Assembly: GCA_902496505.1 (NCBI GenBank)
Contig: CABVBB010000036.1
Span: 1 to 10,208 of the forward strand
DNA length: 10,208 bases
Origin: an uncultured Peptococcaceae bacterium
GTDB taxonomy: Bacteria > Bacillota > Peptococcia > Peptococcales > Peptococcaceae
Direction of reading: 5' to 3'
The position numbers and the translations under genes are program-made. The notes under the pieces are model-generated. The model ran no database searches. It was not told the origin of the DNA and saw nothing but the letters and a program-made list of their open reading frames with translations. The first letter of the stretch is position 1, and every line of letters starts with the position of its first letter. Below, in pieces: positions 7,148-10,208 of the stretch.

Positions 7148-8110
7148 TCAACCTCCCAATTTGATTCTCGGGTCAAGCCAAGCGACCACCAGATCTGTAA
7201 TGATACTCATGATGACGACCGTGATGGCCAACACGATAAATGCGCCTTGCAGCACGGGGTAATCCAGCGCTGCGACTGAATCATAAACCAACCGTCCGAT
7301 GCCAGGCCAAGCAAAGATCGTCTCTGTCATGACCGCTCCGCCGATCAATGTGCCGACCATGATGCCGGTCACCGTGACAGTGGGGATCATGGCATTTTTT
7401 AAGGCGTGCACTCTGGTGACTGTCTTATCATCCAAGCCCTTAGAATAGGCGGTACGGATGTAGTCTTCACTCAGCACATCGAGCATACTGCTGCGTGTGT
7501 ACATGACGATGCTGGCCATATTCGCCAGCAAAAGCGTCGTGGCTGGCAAAATGGCGTGCCTGAACACGTCCAGATAGTAGGCCATTCCCTGCGCAGGCGG
7601 CGGCGTATAGGCGCCTCCTGTGGGCAGGATCTTGAACAGGTGGGCAAAAATGAAAAGCAACCCAAAAGACAAAAACGGCACAAACACCGAAATGCCGAAC
7701 ATAACGACCAAATTGACGACCTTGTCAAAGAGTTTGCCTTTGCGCTTGGCTGCGGCCATCCCTACGGGGATGCCGATAGCCAGAGCCAATACAAGAACGA
7801 TCACCAAAAGCAGCAGCGTCCAGGGCAGCTTCTGCATGATCACGTCAATGACAGGTTCTCTGGTCCGGAAGGATACGCCTAGATCCAGATGGAACAGGTC
7901 GCGCCAAAAGATGAGGTATTGCTGCCAAAGCGGCGCATCCAATCCTAACTGGGCTTTCATGGCTTCCTGCACCTCTGGCCCCAGCTTGGGATCGACCATG
8001 ATGGATACAGGGTCCGCCGGCATGCAGCGAATGACGAAGAATGTGACAGAAATGGACACGAACAGGGTCAAGAGGCCTTTGCCTGCCCGGCCTAACAAAT
8101 ATCTACCCAT
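7148..8110 (-). CDS. Peptide ABC transporter permease, DppB/OppB type
   Basis: A 320-residue permease with the DppB plan. A first membrane helix (about 10-29) ends in the typical MPADP. An external loop follows with QLGLDAPLWQQY and DLGVSFRTREPV (about 54-88). Five more hydrophobic stretches follow (near 97-120, 131-160, 186-204, 240-262 and 286-310). The EAA loop is EDYIRTAYSKGLDDKTVTRVHALKNA (about 215-240), and the C-terminal DPRIKLGG is a family ending. It forms the transmembrane pore with the DppC-type protein. Its ATG lies inside the end of the upstream ATPase gene: the two reading frames share eight bases (8103-8110). The G-rich ribosome site (AAAAGGGGG, just upstream) is also within that gene, so translation is likely coupled. 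The family is clear; dipeptide versus oligopeptide substrate is not. Confidence 0.94.
   Translation of the reverse strand: MGRYLLGRAGKGLLTLFVSISVTFFVIRCMPADPVSIMVDPKLGPEVQEAMKAQLGLDAPLWQQYLIFWRDLFHLDLGVSFRTREPVIDVIMQKLPWTLLLLVIVLVLALAIGIPVGMAAAKRKGKLFDKVVNLVVMFGISVFVPFLSFGLLFIFAHLFKILPTGGAYTPPPAQGMAYYLDVFRHAILPATTLLLANMASIVMYTRSSMLDVLSEDYIRTAYSKGLDDKTVTRVHALKNAMIPTVTVTGIMVGTLIGGAVMTETIFAWPGIGRLVYDSVAALDYPVLQGAFIVLAITVVIMSIITDLVVAWLDPRIKLGG
7152..7157 (-). promoter_or_regulatory. Ribosome binding site fixing the DppC-type start
   Basis: GGGAGG inside the end of the upstream permease gene lies nine bases from the ATG at 7142 and directly abuts an in-frame TTG at 7151, which favours the ATG. 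Confidence 0.75.
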
Positions 8111-9101
8111 TGAGCTTGCCCCCTTTTGGCTGCACAGCGTAATGACACGCGGCGAAATGTCCTGGCCGCACTTCTGTCAAAGCGGGATGCTCTGTGCGGC
8201 ATTTGTCCGTCGCCTGGTAGCAGCGCGTGCAGAAGCGGCAGCCTGCAGGCGGATCCACCGAGCTCGGGATATCGCCTTCCAGCAGGATCCGCTGCTTGCG
8301 GCCTTTGGTGGAAGGCTCAGGAATAGCTGAGATCAGCGCCTTGGTATAGGGGTGCAGGGTATGGGCGAACAATTCTTCTGTCTCCGCCATTTCCATGACC
8401 TCACCCAGGTAAAGGACCAGGATACGGTCGCTGATGTATTTGACCACCGACAGATCATGACCGATGAACATATAGGTCAAGTTGAGCTGCCGCTTGAGTT
8501 GATTGAACAGATTAAGGATCTGAGCTTGTACCGAAACGTCGAGCGCGGATACGGATTCGTCACAGATCAAGATCTTGGGCTGAAGGGCCAGCGCGCGGGC
8601 AATACCGATACGCTGCCGCTGGCCGCCGGAAAATTCATGAGGGAAGCGCTCGATCATATCCTCGCGCAGACCGACCGTCTCCAACAGCCGTTTGACTTCC
8701 TGCTTGGCTTCATTTTTATCCTTGACCACATGATTGACCAGCATGGGTTCAGCAATGGCTTCACCGATCTTTAGCCGCGGGTTCAGCGAGGCATAAGGAT
8801 CTTGAAAAACCATTTGCAGTTCTTGATGCAGCTTTTTGGCTTGGCGGCCATGCAGACCGGTGATATCCTGCTCGCGATAGAACACTTTGCCGCCAGTCTC
8901 AGGCAGCAGCCCCAAAATGACGCGGGCCAGGGTCGATTTGCCGGACCCTGATTCTCCGACGATGCCTAGTGTCTCTGACTCGTTGAGCACAAAGGACACG
9001 TTTTCCACTGCATGGACCTGCCTTTTGGGCTTGAACAGACCTGCATTGATGTCAAAATACTTGGTCAAGCCTTGGACTTGCAAAATAGGCTCTGCTGTCA
9101 A
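8103..9101 (-). CDS. Peptide ABC transporter ATP-binding protein, OppF/DppF type
   Basis: A 332-residue cytoplasmic ATPase that drives peptide import as a partner of the OppD-type subunit. Counted from the chosen TTG, Walker A is GESGSGKST (49-57), the Q-loop is Gln100 (VFQDPYASLNPR), the signature is FSGGQRQR (157-164), Walker B is ILICDE (177-182) and the H-loop is His215. The oligopeptide-specific C-terminal region (from about 270) has DIPSSVDPPAGCRF and cysteines 288, 294, 301 and 319, plus an extra Cys291. The start is uncertain: AAGGAGG lies eight bases before TTG 9101, and the resulting N-terminus (MTAEPILQVQGLTKYF) fits the family. In-frame ATGs at 9122 and 9137 are preceded only by weaker sites. 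It ends eight bases inside the DppB-type gene. Confidence 0.93.
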   Translation of the reverse strand: MTAEPILQVQGLTKYFDINAGLFKPKRQVHAVENVSFVLNESETLGIVGESGSGKSTLARVILGLLPETGGKVFYREQDITGLHGRQAKKLHQELQMVFQDPYASLNPRLKIGEAIAEPMLVNHVVKDKNEAKQEVKRLLETVGLREDMIERFPHEFSGGQRQRIGIARALALQPKILICDESVSALDVSVQAQILNLFNQLKRQLNLTYMFIGHDLSVVKYISDRILVLYLGEVMEMAETEELFAHTLHPYTKALISAIPEPSTKGRKQRILLEGDIPSSVDPPAGCRFCTRCYQATDKCRTEHPALTEVRPGHFAACHYAVQPKGGKLNG

Positions 9102-9109
9102 TGCCTTGT

Positions 9110-9116
9110 CCTCCTT
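9110..9116 (-). promoter_or_regulatory. Strong ribosome binding site pointing to a TTG start
   Basis: AAGGAGG is eight bases before TTG 9101, an ideal spacing. It would lie inside the coding sequence if ATG 9122 or 9137 were used. ATG 9122 has only AAGGA four bases upstream. The TTG start is therefore favoured but not proven. Confidence 0.6.
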
Positions 9117-9138
9117 TTTCATTGATTCCTTGTGCATT

Positions 9139-10101
9139 TTATACTTCCAGCCAGCACTGCACATAATGCTTGGCACTGACTTGCTTGATGGGCGGAACAT
9201 CGTGCAGACATTCCGGCTTAGCCCGATCGCAGCGGGGTGCAAATCGGCAGCCTTTAGGAAAATCGCTGGCCGACGGCACGGTCCCAGGAATGGTGAAAAG
9301 CTCCCCTTTTTCAGAGGATAAGGTCGGTATCGCCGCCATCAGACCCTGCGTATAGGGGTGCAGCGGCTCATCAAAGATGTCCGTCAGCGTGCCTCTCTCC
9401 ACGACTCGTCCAGCGTACATAACGACGATCTCCTCGCACAATTCGGCGACAACGCCCAAATTATGCGTGACCATCATCAGGGCGCCGTCTTGCTTGAGCT
9501 TGTGCATCAGATCCAATACCTGCGCCTGGATGGTCACGTCCAGCGCAGTGGTCGGTTCGTCCGCGATCAAAAGCTTGGGCTTGCAGATGATCGCCATGGC
9601 GATCATCACGCGCTGACGCATACCGCCGGAAAATTGATGCGGATACTGCTTGATGCGTTCTTTGGCATTGGAGATGCCAACAGCCTCCAGCTGCGCGATA
9701 ACACGTTTTTCGACTTCCTCCTTCGACAGCTCAGGATAGTGGATCTTGAGCATCTCGCCGATTTGAAAACCGATAGTGTGCACAGGATTGAGCGAAGTCA
9801 TAGGTTCCTGAAAGATCATGGCGATCTCTTTACCGCGAATGGCGCGCATTTCAGCGGGCGTTTTCTGCAAAAGATCTTGACCGAGATATTCGATGCTGCC
9901 GCCCTGGACAACTGCTCCATCAGGCAAAAGGCCCATGATGGACAAACTGGTCATACTTTTGCCGCAGCCTGATTCGCCAACTACGCCTAAGGCTGTTCCT
10001 TCCTCTATGTCAAAGGAAATACGATCCAGCATATTTTCGACACTGCCGTCCCGCTCTTGGAAACCCATGCTGTAATCCTTAAAAGAAATTAAGTTTCCCA
10101 T
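9139..10101 (-). CDS. Peptide ABC transporter ATP-binding protein, OppD/DppD type
   Basis: A 320-residue ATPase, first gene of the operon seen here. Walker A is GESGCGKSM (42-50), the Q-loop is Gln98 in the OppD-typical IFQEPMTSLNP, the signature is FSGGMRQRVMIAMA (157-170), Walker B is LLIADEPT (177-184) and the H-loop is His213. FSGGMRQR and MTSLNP set it apart from the OppF-type partner. The C-terminal oligopeptide region carries HPYTQGLMAAIP and Cys285, Cys291, Cys298 and Cys316; related transporters bind a [4Fe-4S] cluster in this region. The ATG has GGGGAGG four bases upstream, slightly close but the best choice. The OppF-type gene follows, starting 37 bases after this stop codon if TTG is used. 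A probable -10 box lies about 90 bases upstream of the ATG. Confidence 0.94.
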   Translation of the reverse strand: MGNLISFKDYSMGFQERDGSVENMLDRISFDIEEGTALGVVGESGCGKSMTSLSIMGLLPDGAVVQGGSIEYLGQDLLQKTPAEMRAIRGKEIAMIFQEPMTSLNPVHTIGFQIGEMLKIHYPELSKEEVEKRVIAQLEAVGISNAKERIKQYPHQFSGGMRQRVMIAMAIICKPKLLIADEPTTALDVTIQAQVLDLMHKLKQDGALMMVTHNLGVVAELCEEIVVMYAGRVVERGTLTDIFDEPLHPYTQGLMAAIPTLSSEKGELFTIPGTVPSASDFPKGCRFAPRCDRAKPECLHDVPPIKQVSAKHYVQCWLEV

Positions 10102-10105
10102 ATGT

Positions 10106-10112
10106 CCTCCCC
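10106..10112 (-). promoter_or_regulatory. Ribosome binding site of the OppD-type gene
   Basis: GGGGAGG on the minus strand lies four bases before the ATG at 10101. The spacing is short but the match is strong, and no better start is nearby. Confidence 0.75.
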
Positions 10113-10188
10113 TATGTTTAATACGAATCAGGAAACAAACTTGCTGTCATTGCAAACTGTTATATGTCTCCATCAAAAAGTTACATTC

Positions 10189-10194
10189 ATTATA
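10189..10194 (-). promoter_or_regulatory. Probable -10 box of the operon promoter
   Basis: A perfect TATAAT on the minus strand lies 87 bases before the OppD-type ATG, in an A+T-rich stretch without genes. With a 17-base spacer the -35 box would lie at about 10212-10217, beyond the window, so it cannot be checked. The transcript would have a leader of roughly 80 bases, with an imperfect inverted repeat near 10133-10161 and no recognisable riboswitch. Confidence 0.5.
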
Positions 10195-10208
10195 ATACAG
10201 CACAATCG

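Noticed and set aside
7620..8330. A 236-codon plus-strand open frame spanning the DppB-type gene and the end of the OppF-type gene
   Set aside because: It is antisense to two genes with firm assignments, and its product is low-complexity and basic, typical of an antisense frame.
1..10208. CRISPR arrays, tRNA or rRNA genes, mobile elements
   Set aside because: No regularly spaced direct repeats, no tRNA- or rRNA-like sequence and no transposase-like protein were seen on either strand.

Overview
The window looks like a chromosomal segment of an anaerobic or facultative member of the Bacillota (Clostridia or Negativicutes type). The reasons are very strong AGGAGG-type ribosome binding sites before nearly every gene, a lipoprotein-anchored solute-binding protein, occasional GTG and TTG starts, and moderate base composition. 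The taxonomic guess is an inference; no rRNA or other marker gene is present.

Layout. A single plus-strand gene (21-1442) encodes a six-repeat beta-propeller protein of the arylsulfotransferase (ASST) family with no visible export signal. It faces, tail to tail, a compact seven-gene minus-strand operon that fills the rest of the window. The 203-base gap between them holds two long stem-loops, one of which is a good bidirectional terminator. In transcription order (right to left) the operon encodes: an OppD/DppD-type ATPase (9139-10101), an OppF/DppF-type ATPase (8103-9101), a DppB-type permease (7148-8110), a DppC-type permease (6300-7142), an N-acyl-D-amino-acid deacylase (4662-6272), a family 5 peptide-binding lipoprotein (2931-4574) and an M19 (renal dipeptidase family) dipeptidase (1646-2848). 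A probable -10 box lies at the right edge; its -35 partner falls outside the window.

How the genes fit together. The lipoprotein captures a peptide-like ligand, the two permeases and two ATPases import it, and two cytoplasmic metal-dependent hydrolases process it. Both hydrolase families are known for handling D-configured or N-acylated amino-acid derivatives: M19 enzymes cleave dipeptides, often with a C-terminal D-residue, and D-aminoacylases release D-amino acids from N-acyl-D-amino acids. The simplest reading is a scavenging operon for D-amino-acid-containing or N-acylated dipeptides. The actual substrate cannot be read from the sequence.

Points that stand out are an HxH in place of the usual HxD metal motif in the M19 enzyme, stem-loops on both sides of the binding-protein cistron, a matched four-cysteine set in both ATPases (with an extra cysteine in one), and the apparently cytoplasmic ASST homologue. 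I saw no mobile element, CRISPR array, tRNA or rRNA, and nothing that clearly amounts to an undescribed system.
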